Of a DNA stretch of 64,000 nucleotides, positions 27,007 to 35,041 are shown one piece after another (the stretch's first letter is position 1; every line of letters starts with the position of its first letter). A program made the position numbers and the translations under genes. The notes beneath the pieces were generated by a model. That model saw only the letters and a program-made list of their open reading frames with translations, had not been told where the DNA came from and searched no databases. The DNA lies in NCBI RefSeq assembly GCF_020859565.1, contig NZ_JAJHUO010000042.1, positions 28,323 to 92,322 of the forward strand, read 5' to 3'. Source of the stretch: Saccharothrix luteola. Its GTDB lineage: Bacteria > Actinomycetota > Actinomycetes > Mycobacteriales > Pseudonocardiaceae.

Positions 27007-27128
27007 CCCGTCCATGACCGTGAGTCACCAGTCATACGCGCGGATGTCCCACTGACCGCTAAACGGTCATCCTCGGCTTCGGGGATTGCCCTTAAGGGCT
27101 CCGCGCCGTTATCTTCCCCCGGTCCGTT

Positions 27129-27146
27129 GTCACGGTCTGGTCACAA
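27129..27146 (+). promoter_or_regulatory. GTCAC direct repeat upstream of M23 peptidase, possible MtrA site
   Basis: GTCACGG at 27129 and GTCACAA at 27140 are spaced 11 nt start to start, one helical turn, about 100 nt before the peptidase gene. MtrA response regulators bind direct GTCACA-like repeats and control cell-wall hydrolases in related bacteria. Assignment is by motif only. Confidence 0.35.
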
Positions 27147-27236
27147 GCAGGACGACGAGCCGGTACCCCGACCGGCTCAACCGGGATCCCCCGCCCGGTA
27201 GTCCGACCGGACTCCCCGAAGACGGAAGGCCAGGTT

Positions 27237-28037
27237 TTGTCTCAACACCGCTCCCCCGGCGGCCATACGAGTTCTGCTGTGCTCGAAGAAGCGGTGGACC
27301 GCGCTTCGACCCGCACGGTGAGCACGCACCGGCTCCCGCCTCCGCCCTCGGCGCTGCGCGGACGGATCGTGGTCGCCGCGGTCGCCGTCGGCGCTTTCGC
27401 CGCCGCCGGCGCAGGGCAGACGCTCCACGCGCTCGGCTCCGACTCGCCCGCCTCGGCGGACGAGGTCACCCCGCTCGCGAACTCCGCGGCCGACGGCGCC
27501 GCCGCGTTCGGCGTCGGTGGCACCGGCCCCGCCTCCCCGCAGGTCCTGCCCGTCGCCAAGACGGTCGACCCGGCGGCCGAGGCGCAGAAGCTCGTCAAGA
27601 GCCAGCACATCACCGAGACCCGCGAAGCCGAAGAGGCCGAGGCACGGCGACCCAAGTTCGCCCGCCCCGCCGCAGGCGACTTCACGTCCGGGTACGGCGG
27701 TCGCTGGGGCGAGATGCACTACGGCATCGACATCGCGGGCCCCATCGGCACGCCGATCCTGTCCGCCGCCGATGGTGTCGTGATCGAGGCCGGTCCGGCA
27801 AGCGGTTTTGGCCTCTGGGTCAAGGTCGAGCACGCCGACGGCTCCGTGACCGTCTACGGCCACGTGGACACCTACTCGGTGCGCAAGGGCCAGCGGGTCC
27901 TGGCGGGCGAGCAGATCGCGCGCATGGGCAACCGCGGCTTCTCCACCGGTCCGCACCTGCACTTCGAGGTCTGGAACGCGGACGGCAAGAAGATCAACCC
28001 GCTGGGCTGGCTGAACTCCAAGGGCATCAGCGTCTGA
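27237..28037 (+). CDS. M23 (LytM) family peptidoglycan endopeptidase
   Basis: 266 residues from TTG 27237. Residues 43-66 form a membrane anchor (IVVAAVAVGAFAAAGAGQTL). A charged coil follows (about 112-138). The LytM domain is 145-266 with Zn ligands His161 and Asp165 (HYGIDIAGP), His209 (VYGHVD), and His240/His242 (GPHLHFEVW). All metal ligands are present, so it is probably an active cross-link hydrolase. It occupies the place of Rv0950c between sucC and pcrA (uvrD1). Confidence 0.9.
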   Translation: MSQHRSPGGHTSSAVLEEAVDRASTRTVSTHRLPPPPSALRGRIVVAAVAVGAFAAAGAGQTLHALGSDSPASADEVTPLANSAADGAAAFGVGGTGPASPQVLPVAKTVDPAAEAQKLVKSQHITETREAEEAEARRPKFARPAAGDFTSGYGGRWGEMHYGIDIAGPIGTPILSAADGVVIEAGPASGFGLWVKVEHADGSVTVYGHVDTYSVRKGQRVLAGEQIARMGNRGFSTGPHLHFEVWNADGKKINPLGWLNSKGISV

Positions 28038-28507
28038 GCCGACGAGGCTCGTCACGATCATGGAAAAAGGTGGGGCCGGGGGGGGGGGGCCCCCCCCCCC
28101 CCCCCCCCGGGGGCCCCCCCCCCCCCCGGGGGGCCCCCTCGGCGGCTGGCGGGGCTGGCTTTCTCTTTTTTTGGGGGGGGGGGGGGGGGGGGCCGGCCCC
28201 CCCCCCCCCCCCACCACTGTGCGGAACCGCCCCCGAAGGTGATCCCCTCTTGCGGTCACCGCCCCGACGCGGATCCCGCCCCTCTGCCTACCCCCGTAGG
28301 CACCCCCTGCTGCCGCCAAGCGACTCTCTCCGGCCGGTTCACCCCGAATGACCCGTCCATCCCGCTTGTGACACCCCTATAGACGCACGTGCGGGATTCG
28401 GGTTGCACGGGAATTCGGCCACGTTCAGGTGAACACCGGTCGACCTCCAGGGACCGACCGGGACACCTCTTATATGCGTAAGGCAGCGAACTACGGCTGA
28501 GCGCGCC
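28038..28507. other. 470-nt gap between M23 and pcrA genes
   Basis: It holds the poly-G/poly-C block (28078-28212), then about 295 nt of ordinary GC-rich sequence with no convincing gene. Plus-strand frames through the block are poly-Gly/Pro artefacts. A terminator for the M23 gene would be expected here but cannot be judged inside the block. Confidence 0.7.
28078..28212. repeat. Homopolymer block of G and C runs
   Basis: Runs in order: 12 G, 19 C, 5 G, 14 C, 6 G, 5 C, a short mixed part, 7 T (28166-28172), 20 G (28173-28192) and 16 C (28197-28212). Nothing else in the window resembles it. It reads as low-quality base calls around a strong hairpin rather than true sequence. Confidence 0.75.
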
Positions 28508-30835
28508 TCAGAGCTTCACGAGGGGCACGCCGCCGATGAGCATCAGCCGCACCGTCCCCGCGCCGCCGAAGTCGATCGTGGCGGTCGCACGGGGCCCCGA
28601 ACCGTCGACGGCCACGACCCGGCCGAGGCCGTACTTGTCGTGGCTCACGCGGTCGCCCACGTCCAGCTTCAGCGCGGGCGTGTCCTTCCAGCCCGCGTTC
28701 GTCGGCGCCGGGCGCGGCGTGCCCGAACCCCGACCGCCGCCCCACGACGTCGGCGCGGACGGCGCGGAGCGCTTGGGCTCCGTCCGCCGCCAGTCGAGGA
28801 GGTCCGGCGGGATCTCGTCCAGGAACCGCGACGCGGGGTTCGTCGACGGCTGGCCCCACGCCGAGCGCACCAGCGCCCGCGACAGGTACAGCCGCTTCCG
28901 GGCGCGCGTGATGCCCACGTAGGCCAGGCGCCGTTCCTCGGCCAGCTCCGTCGGGTCGCCGAGGGCCCGCATGTGCGGGAAGACGCCGTCCTCCCAGCCG
29001 GTGCAGAACACCACCGGGTACTCCAGGCCCTTGGCGGTGTGCAGCGTCATCAGCGTGACCACGCCGTCGGACTCCGCGTCCGGCACCGAGTCGGCGTCCG
29101 CGACCAGCGCCACCCGCTCCAGGAACGCCGCCAGGGAGCCCTCGGCGGGCAGCTCCGCGACATCGGGAGCTGCGGCATCGGCCGGCGCGGGGGTGTTCAA
29201 GTCGCCGAACTCGCGGGCCACCGTGACGAGCTCGTTCAGGTTCTCGACCCGGGTGTGGTCCTGCGGGTCCTCGCTGGCCTCCAGCTCGGCCCGGTAGGCG
29301 GTCTTCTCCAGCACCGCTTCGAGGATGTCGGCCACGTCGTCGCCGCGCTCGACCAGCTCGCCGAGCTCGTCCATCAGCTCGACGAACCCGGCGATCGCGT
29401 TGCGGGAACGCGGGTTGAGCAGCGGCACCTTGCCGGTCACCGCGTCGCGCAACGCCGCCGCGAAGCCGATCCGCTCGCGTTCGGCGTACATCGACACGCA
29501 CGCCTCCGCGCGCTCGCCGATGCCGCGCTTGGGCACGTTCAGGATGCGCCGCAACGACACCGTGTCGTCGGGGTTGGACAACGCCCTCAGGTACGCCAGC
29601 GCGTCGCGCACCTCGCGCCGCTCGTAGAACCGGACGCCGCCGACCACCTTGTAGGGCAGGCCGAGGCGGATGAAGATCTCCTCGAACACGCGCGACTGGT
29701 TGTTGGTCCGGTAGAACACGGCGATCTCGCCGTTGTTCGCCTCACCGCTGTCCACCAGGTGGTCGATCTCGCGCGCGACGAACGCCGCCTCGTCGTGCTC
29801 GTTGTCCGCGACGTAGCCGACGACCTTCTCGCCGTCGCCGAGGTCGCTCCACAGCCGCTTGTCCCGGCGGTCCGGGTTGCGCGAGATGACCGCGTTCGCC
29901 GCGCTCAGGATCGTCTGCGTGGACCGGTAGTTCTGCTCCAGCAGGATCGTGGTGGCCTGCGGGTAGTCGCGCTCGAACTCCACGATGTTGCGGATCGTCG
30001 CGCCGCGGAAGGCGTAGATCGACTGGTCGGCGTCGCCCACCACGCACAGCTCGCCCGGCGGCACGCCGTCGGAGCCGGTGCCGATCAGCTCGCGCACCAG
30101 CGTGTACTGCGCGTGGTTGGTGTCCTGGTACTCGTCGACCAGCACGTGCCGGAACCGGCGGTGGTAGTGCTCGGCCACCTCCGGGTGGTTCTGCAGCAGC
30201 TCGACGGTCCGCATGATCAGGTCGTCGAAGTCGAGTGAGTTCGAGTCGCCGAGCCGGCGCTGGTAGCTCTCGTAGACCTCGGCGACGCGGCGCTCCAGGT
30301 CGTTGGCCGCCCGCTCCTTGGCGGTGGCGGCGTCGACCAGCTCGTTCTTCAGGTTCGAGATGTGGATCGCGAGCGTGCGCGCCGGGTAGCGCTTGGGGTC
30401 CAGGTCGAGGTCGCGCGCCACCAGCGTGATCAGCCGGCGGGTGTCGTCGGAGTCGTAGATCGAGAAGCTCGACGACATGCCGAGGGTCTTGGCCTCGCGG
30501 CGCATGACCCGCACGCACATCGAGTGGAACGTGGACACCCACATCGAGCGGGCCCGTGCGCCGACCAGGTCGGCCACGCGTTCCTTCATCTCGGCGGCGG
30601 CCTTGTTGGTGAAGGTGATCGCCATGATCTCGCCGGGGTGGACGTCGCGGGCGGCGAGGAGGTAGGCGATGCGACGGGTGAGCACGCGCGTCTTGCCCGA
30701 GCCCGCACCCGCCACGACCAGCAACGGGGCGCCCGCGTGCTCGACGGCCCGTCGCTGGGACGGGTTGAGGTCTTCGAGCAGCCGCGCGGACCGGGGGGAG
30801 GGGGGACTTGCGGGCAAGTCGAACAAGGCGCTCAT
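28508..30835 (-). CDS. pcrA: PcrA/UvrD1-type DNA helicase
   Basis: 775 residues, SF1A helicase. Q motif LNPSQRRAVEHAG; Walker A VAGAGSGKTRVLT (motif I); motif II DEYQDTNHAQYT; motif III GDADQSIYAFRGA; motif V VTLMTLHTAKGLEYPVVF; motif VI ERRLAYVGITRARKRLYL. The C-terminal Tudor-like domain (LDVGDRVSHDKYGLGRVVAV) is kept, typical of PcrA and UvrD1 that bind RNA polymerase or Ku. It unwinds DNA in repair and replication restart. Its position next to chorismate mutase matches Rv0949-Rv0948c. Confidence 0.96.
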   Translation of the reverse strand: MSALFDLPASPPSPRSARLLEDLNPSQRRAVEHAGAPLLVVAGAGSGKTRVLTRRIAYLLAARDVHPGEIMAITFTNKAAAEMKERVADLVGARARSMWVSTFHSMCVRVMRREAKTLGMSSSFSIYDSDDTRRLITLVARDLDLDPKRYPARTLAIHISNLKNELVDAATAKERAANDLERRVAEVYESYQRRLGDSNSLDFDDLIMRTVELLQNHPEVAEHYHRRFRHVLVDEYQDTNHAQYTLVRELIGTGSDGVPPGELCVVGDADQSIYAFRGATIRNIVEFERDYPQATTILLEQNYRSTQTILSAANAVISRNPDRRDKRLWSDLGDGEKVVGYVADNEHDEAAFVAREIDHLVDSGEANNGEIAVFYRTNNQSRVFEEIFIRLGLPYKVVGGVRFYERREVRDALAYLRALSNPDDTVSLRRILNVPKRGIGERAEACVSMYAERERIGFAAALRDAVTGKVPLLNPRSRNAIAGFVELMDELGELVERGDDVADILEAVLEKTAYRAELEASEDPQDHTRVENLNELVTVAREFGDLNTPAPADAAAPDVAELPAEGSLAAFLERVALVADADSVPDAESDGVVTLMTLHTAKGLEYPVVFCTGWEDGVFPHMRALGDPTELAEERRLAYVGITRARKRLYLSRALVRSAWGQPSTNPASRFLDEIPPDLLDWRRTEPKRSAPSAPTSWGGGRGSGTPRPAPTNAGWKDTPALKLDVGDRVSHDKYGLGRVVAVDGSGPRATATIDFGGAGTVRLMLIGGVPLVKL

Positions 30836-30898
30836 CGCCTGTCCACGTTACCGGGTACCCCCGACAGTCCGTGGCTGTGGCATGATGAACCGGTGCGC

Positions 30899-30955
30899 AT
30901 GGCCCACTTCGAGTTTTTTTACGGGAACCGGACTCCGGCTCCCGTGGACCGCTAG
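30899..30955 (+). CDS. Phe/Tyr leader peptide of the chorismate mutase gene
   Basis: An 18-residue ORF, MAHFEFFYGNRTPAPVDR, ends at a TAG 97 nt before the chorismate mutase start. A GTG 6 nt upstream (30893) may be the true, possibly leaderless, start because a CATGAT element at 30881 could be a -10. Three Phe and one Tyr lie within five codons. The TTT-TTT-TAC codons (30914-30922) directly precede the first hairpin arm, as expected of an attenuator sensing charged tRNA-Phe or tRNA-Tyr, which carry end products of the branch that chorismate mutase opens. Confidence 0.8.
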   Translation: MAHFEFFYGNRTPAPVDR

Positions 30956-31005
30956 CGCCGACAAGCCACCACGAAGCCCCGGAGTCCTCGGACCCCGGGG
31001 CTTCG
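30923..31005 (+). promoter_or_regulatory. Transcription attenuator upstream of chorismate mutase
   Basis: Three alternative pairings are present. A 1:2 pause hairpin spans 30923-30943 (GGGA/TCCC plus CCGG/CCGG). A 2:3 antiterminator pairs GGACTCCGG (30930-30938) with CCGGAGTCC (30979-30987), 9 bp perfect. A 3:4 terminator pairs CGAAGCCCCGG (30972-30982) with CCGGGGCTTCG (30995-31005), 11 bp perfect. The antiterminator excludes both other stems. A ribosome stalled at the Phe/Tyr codons would cover arm 1 and favour 2:3, permitting read-through. No U run follows the terminator, which is common in actinobacteria. Confidence 0.85.
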
Positions 31006-31052
31006 CTGCTGCCAGGGCTGGGACTCCAACCAGAGTCGAGAGGTCGTCACCA

Positions 31053-31313
31053 ATGAACAGCACCGAAGCCGCACCGGACATCGACGCGCTGCGCCAGGAG
31101 ATCGACCACCTGGACGCCGAGCTGCTGAGGCTGGTCAAGCGGCGGGTCGAGGTCTCCAAGATCATCGGGGCGGCGCGGATGGCCGCCGGCGGCACGCGGA
31201 TCGTGCACAACCGGGAGATCGACGTGATCAACCGCTACAAGGACCTCGGCCCGGACGGCCGGGACCTGGCGATGATCCTGCTCAAGCTGGGCCGCGGCCA
31301 CCTGGGGCGGTGA
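31053..31313 (+). CDS. aroQ: Chorismate mutase (AroQ-delta type)
   Basis: 86 residues from ATG 31053. It converts chorismate to prephenate, the first step toward Phe and Tyr. IDALRQEIDHLDAELLRLVKRR is AroQ helix 1 with the active-site Arg, and RVEVSKIIGAARMAAGG provides the next Arg and Lys. The short length and the C-terminal LKLGRGHLG match the mycobacterial Rv0948c type, which has low activity alone and is boosted by contact of its C-terminus with DAHP synthase (AroG). Regulated by the attenuator just upstream. It lies divergently beside pcrA. Confidence 0.93.
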   Translation: MNSTEAAPDIDALRQEIDHLDAELLRLVKRRVEVSKIIGAARMAAGGTRIVHNREIDVINRYKDLGPDGRDLAMILLKLGRGHLGR

Positions 31314-31386
31314 CATGGGCCGCTGCTCCGCAGACGGCGGCGAGGTCGCGGGGGTGGTGCGGTCTCCGGATGCGGGGCGTCGGTGG

Positions 31387-32451
31387 TCAGTCGCGGGCGA
31401 ACGTCCAGCTGGTCAGTGCGGACCGGGCCAAGGCCAGGTCCGCGCTGACCAGCTGGGTGTCGTCCGGCACGTAGGCGAGCGGGTCGTCCAGCAGGTCGAG
31501 GTCGAGCAGGCCCTCCACCAGCGCGTGCAGGCACAGCGCCGAGTAGCCGCGCAGGTAGCCGCCCTCCTGCGTGAGCACGGTCGGCAGGCCCAGCCCCGAC
31601 ACCGCCCGGCCGATGTCCCGGTAGCCGGCGGCGGTGAGGTTGTGCCTGCCGTTCGGGTCGAACGCGGAACCGTCGAACCCGGACGCGCAGACCAGGAAGT
31701 CCGCGCCGAACTCGGCCAACGCCGGGAGCGCGATCTCCGCCAGCGCCCGCCGGTACGCGCCGTCGCCCGCGCCGAGGGACAGCTCGACGTTGATGTTCGA
31801 GGCCCCCGACTCGGCCGGCGCGCCGGTCTGTGCGTGGTTGGCGCCCCACGGGCCGTGCCGCATGTGCACCGACACCGTGAGCACGTCGTCGGTGTCGCGG
31901 AACACCTCCTGCGTGCCGTTGCCGTGGTGCACGTCCCAGTCGAGGACGGCGACCCGGTGCCCCGCGCGGCGGGCCGTCTCGGCGACCAGCGCGGCGTTGT
32001 TGACCAGGCAGTAGCCGTCCGCCATGGTCGGCTGGGCGTGGTGGCCCGGCGGGCGGACCAGGGCGTACGCCAGGCGCGTCCGACCGGCCGCGACCGCCTC
32101 GTACGCCGCCAGCGCGGTGCCCGCGGCGGCGCGGATCGCGTCCCACGAGCCGGGGCCGACGACGGTGTTCACCTCGACGGCGGTCCGCCGTTCGCACGCG
32201 GCCCGGAGTCCGGCCAGGTAGGACGGCGCGTGGACGCGGGCCAGCTCCTCGTCCTCGGCGAACCGGCCGGTCGACCAGGACAGGTGCGGCGCGACCGGCC
32301 CGTGCGCCAGCGCGTGCCGGAACGTGCGCAGCCTGGCCGCGTTCTCCGGGTGCGGTTCGGCCACGTCGAGCCACTCCCACCGGCCGGGCAGCTCCCACAG
32401 CCCCGTGCCGGTGTCGTGCTCGAGGCAGGCGTCGTGCCAGAAGACCTCCAC
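31387..32451 (-). CDS. Histone-deacetylase-family amidohydrolase (class II-like)
   Basis: 354 residues. Zn-dependent deacetylase fold with ALVRPPGHHAQPTMADGYCL, AVLDWDVHHGNGTQEVF, FLVCASGFDGSAFDPNGR and LTQEGGYLRG, so the charge-relay His pair and the Asp/His metal ligands are all present. Prokaryotic members act on acetylated polyamines, acetoin-linked proteins or unknown acyl-lysines; the substrate here is not determined. Convergent with chorismate mutase, with no obvious terminator between. Confidence 0.9.
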   Translation of the reverse strand: MEVFWHDACLEHDTGTGLWELPGRWEWLDVAEPHPENAARLRTFRHALAHGPVAPHLSWSTGRFAEDEELARVHAPSYLAGLRAACERRTAVEVNTVVGPGSWDAIRAAAGTALAAYEAVAAGRTRLAYALVRPPGHHAQPTMADGYCLVNNAALVAETARRAGHRVAVLDWDVHHGNGTQEVFRDTDDVLTVSVHMRHGPWGANHAQTGAPAESGASNINVELSLGAGDGAYRRALAEIALPALAEFGADFLVCASGFDGSAFDPNGRHNLTAAGYRDIGRAVSGLGLPTVLTQEGGYLRGYSALCLHALVEGLLDLDLLDDPLAYVPDDTQLVSADLALARSALTSWTFARD

Positions 32452-32515
32452 CCCTGGGAGATATCAGGGCGATCACGGATGGTCCAGCGGGTTTGACCAC
32501 GGGCACACTGGTGTC

Positions 32516-32830
32516 ATGGTCATCGGTCTCATCACGGGCCTCATCGCGATCATCGGTGTGCTCGCCGCGCTGGCGCACGACGGTTACCTCGCGATGCTCG
32601 GTTCCGCCGCCAAGTCCAAGCGCGCCGCGGGCGCGCCCATCGCCCAGTACGTGCGCAGCCGGTGGACCGTCGCCGGGGTGACGACGATCATCGCGCTCGT
32701 CGGCCTGCTGATCACGTCCGGCGCCTCCACCTCGGGCGACATCATCGGCGCGCTGATCGCGGGCGGTGCCGGCCTGGCCGCCACCAACGCGCTCCAGAGC
32801 ACCAGGAAGAAGCTGAACAGCGGGAGCTGA
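32516..32830 (+). CDS. Small two-helix membrane protein, unknown
   Basis: 104 residues from ATG 32516, divergent from the deacetylase gene. An N-terminal helix (MVIGLITGLIAIIGVLAALA) is followed by a basic loop (AAKSKRAAG) and two weaker hydrophobic segments (TTIIALVGLLITSG, IIGALIAGGAGLAATNAL). C-terminus STRKKLNSGS. No family recognised. Confidence 0.6.
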   Translation: MVIGLITGLIAIIGVLAALAHDGYLAMLGSAAKSKRAAGAPIAQYVRSRWTVAGVTTIIALVGLLITSGASTSGDIIGALIAGGAGLAATNALQSTRKKLNSGS

Positions 32831-33033
32831 AGCTTCACTCTTACGTGTGTCGCTGGGCCCCACAAGGCTGATCAGCGCAGCTCTGCGTGCACCCTGCACC
32901 TACTCTGAGGCAGCGGCGGGGTCCTCGGCGTCCCACCCCCATTCCCCGCGCCACCTGAAGCCACAGGTGGACTCGATCCACCAGGTGAACCGCGAGGGCC
33001 GACAGGTCGGGGGGCGGGAGGGGTCTGCACAGC

Positions 33034-33936
33034 ATGGACATCGGGGAACCGGAACGGTCGGGTCGGCATCGGCTGGAGGACGGGGCGGCGATCTGGCTGC
33101 CCATGGGCGGGGAGTTCGACCACACACCGCTCGACCGCGCGGCGCGACCGGCGCCGGCGCCATCGCCGACAGCGCCACCGCCCCCGCTGCCGGAACCGGA
33201 CCCGTTCGTCGACACCGACGCCATGGGGCTGCGCAAGTTCAACATCGGCCTGGTGCCCGCCTCGGTGACGCCACCGCGGACGTGGAAGCGGGCCGCCTGG
33301 TTCACCGTGCTGTCGTCGGCAGGCGTCCTGGTGGGGCTGGCCGTCGCGGCGTCCAACCTGGTCGGCACGAACGGCCCGGCCGAGCGCATCGGGTTGCCGG
33401 GCTACCCGACCGACGTGCCGCTGCTGACCGGCTTCCCCACCGCACCACCCCCGCCGACCTCGTCCACGGCGCGCCGCGTGCCCGCCGAGCCCGTGGCGAA
33501 CGGCCTGGTCCCCGCCGGCGGTGACCGCGTCGCCGCGGCGGGCAGCGCGTCGACCGGCGACCCGGTGGGCGCCCCGGGATCGGGGACGTCCCCGCACGTC
33601 AGCACGGTTCCCGCGGAGTCCGCGCCGGTCGTGGACGCCGAGGCGATCGCGGTGAGCACCGAGCTGTTCTACGAAGAGGTCGCCGCGAACTCCGACGGCG
33701 CGCTGGCGCTGGTCTCGGAGGGGTTCCGGGAGGTGATCGACCTGGAGCGGGAGTTCGCGGACGTGACGCGGATCGAGGTGCGGGAGATCAGCGTCGACCC
33801 GACGCGGGGCGTCACCGTGAGCACGTTGGACGTGACCCGCGAGGACGGGTCGCGGACCACGGAGACGCGGGAACTGGTGTTCACCACCGGCGGCACGCCG
33901 CTGATAGACGGTGAACGGCCCGCGGGCGGCACCTGA
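33034..33936 (+). CDS. Single-pass membrane protein with cluster-specific extracytoplasmic domain
   Basis: 300 residues. The N-terminal 85 residues are cytoplasmic and Pro-rich with a WLPMGGEFDHTPLD motif. A transmembrane helix lies at 87-108 (AAWFTVLSSAGVLVGLAVAAS). After a Pro/Ser/Thr linker, residues 205-295 form a domain beginning STELFYEEVAANSDGALALV and ending TGGTPLIDGE. It aligns by eye with the ends of the kinases at 37833 and 42074 and of the protein at 34097. It looks like an NTF2/SnoaL-type alpha+beta sensor or ligand domain. First of three single-pass proteins in the same direction. Confidence 0.7.
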   Translation: MDIGEPERSGRHRLEDGAAIWLPMGGEFDHTPLDRAARPAPAPSPTAPPPPLPEPDPFVDTDAMGLRKFNIGLVPASVTPPRTWKRAAWFTVLSSAGVLVGLAVAASNLVGTNGPAERIGLPGYPTDVPLLTGFPTAPPPPTSSTARRVPAEPVANGLVPAGGDRVAAAGSASTGDPVGAPGSGTSPHVSTVPAESAPVVDAEAIAVSTELFYEEVAANSDGALALVSEGFREVIDLEREFADVTRIEVREISVDPTRGVTVSTLDVTREDGSRTTETRELVFTTGGTPLIDGERPAGGT

Positions 33937-34096
33937 GACCACCGGGGGTGGGCATCGCTCCGTAGTCCTTCCTCCGTTCGAGGTACGGACGTCGACCACT
34001 GGCCGCCACGAACGAGTGAAGTCCCACGCTGAGCTGGATTCCCGCCGCTCCCCCACGGTACGAGTCTTGGCGACTACACGACCGAGGGAGTCGCCA

Positions 34097-34882
34097 GTGC
34101 AGCGCCCTACGACGAGCGGTCGCAGGCACAACCGCGAGGGTTCGGTCACGGTGGCGGAGCTGATCGGGAAGCAGCCCGCGCCGGTGCGGATCCGGTCCCG
34201 CCGGCAGGCCGCCACCCATGGCCTGATCACCGATCCGTTGCGTGAGGAGAACGACACGGCTCCCTCGGCAAGACGTCCCACCCGGGCGGCGAAGCTCGCC
34301 GGCGTGACCACCGGGGCGGTCGTGCTGCTCGCCTCGATCGCCGCCACCGCGGTGCTCGCGGGCAACCGCCCCGAGGGTCCCACCGGGCCCCTGGTCGAGC
34401 CGCCCGCGGCGATCAGCGGGTCGTCCGCGCTGCGACCGGACCTGCTGTCGGCCCAGCTGGGCGCCGGCCGGCCCGACCGGCTGCCCGCGCAGGCACGCCT
34501 GGCCGTGCCGTCGGCCGCCGACGCGCCGACGGAGCCGCCGAGGATGGTCCCGCCGCCGCAGGTCGACGTCGGCCCGGAACCGGAGGTCGACATCGTGCGG
34601 AAGTTCTTCGAGCTGCTGCCCGCCAAGCCCTCGCAGGCGGCCCAACTGCTGTCGCCGGAGCTGCTCGGCGGCAGCGCGCGCGACTTCGTGGAGTCCTGGG
34701 GCCACGTGCAGGCGATCACGATCGAGTCGACGTCGCGACGGCCGGACGGCGCGGTGCTCGCGGTGGTGTCGATGCAGGGGCGCACGGGCCGGTGGCTGCG
34801 GGTCGAGCAGCTCTTCCGGTTGACCGACACGAGCGTTCCCCGCATCGTCGCGACCGAAGTCCTATCAGCCCATCGGGGTTGA
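34097..34882 (+). CDS. Single-pass membrane protein with VAELI motif and shared extracytoplasmic domain
   Basis: 261 residues from GTG 34097 with GAGGGAG upstream. The cytoplasmic N-terminus has SVTVAELIGKQPAPVRIRSR, a short motif also seen in the next gene. A transmembrane helix lies at 67-88. The ectodomain at 163-255 starts VDIVRKFFELLPAKPSQAAQ and has FVESWGHVQAITIES. The WG core matches FWGQYDDVRVEG in the kinase at 42074 and LWGQVKSIEL in the kinase at 37833. Function unknown; probably a partner or decoy of those kinases. Confidence 0.7.
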   Translation: MQRPTTSGRRHNREGSVTVAELIGKQPAPVRIRSRRQAATHGLITDPLREENDTAPSARRPTRAAKLAGVTTGAVVLLASIAATAVLAGNRPEGPTGPLVEPPAAISGSSALRPDLLSAQLGAGRPDRLPAQARLAVPSAADAPTEPPRMVPPPQVDVGPEPEVDIVRKFFELLPAKPSQAAQLLSPELLGGSARDFVESWGHVQAITIESTSRRPDGAVLAVVSMQGRTGRWLRVEQLFRLTDTSVPRIVATEVLSAHRG

Positions 34883-35041
34883 CCGAGCGTAGCGAACACG
34901 CCCCAGCTGTTCACTCAGCGTTCAATTAGCCCGCGATTCCGTAGGAAACTTCACTCAAAGGGGTTACGTAGACGGTCACGATTCGGTATCCATGGTCCCG
35001 GTCAGTAGCGCAACGCTCTCCCCCGGGAAAGGTGTCCAGCG

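Noticed and set aside
27007..27236. c-di-AMP (ydaO) riboswitch before the M23 peptidase gene
   Set aside because: Such switches often precede wall hydrolases in actinobacteria, but the conserved blocks I would expect are not visible.
28060..28242. 60-aa ORF of Gly and Pro
   Set aside because: Produced by the homopolymer block; not a credible protein.
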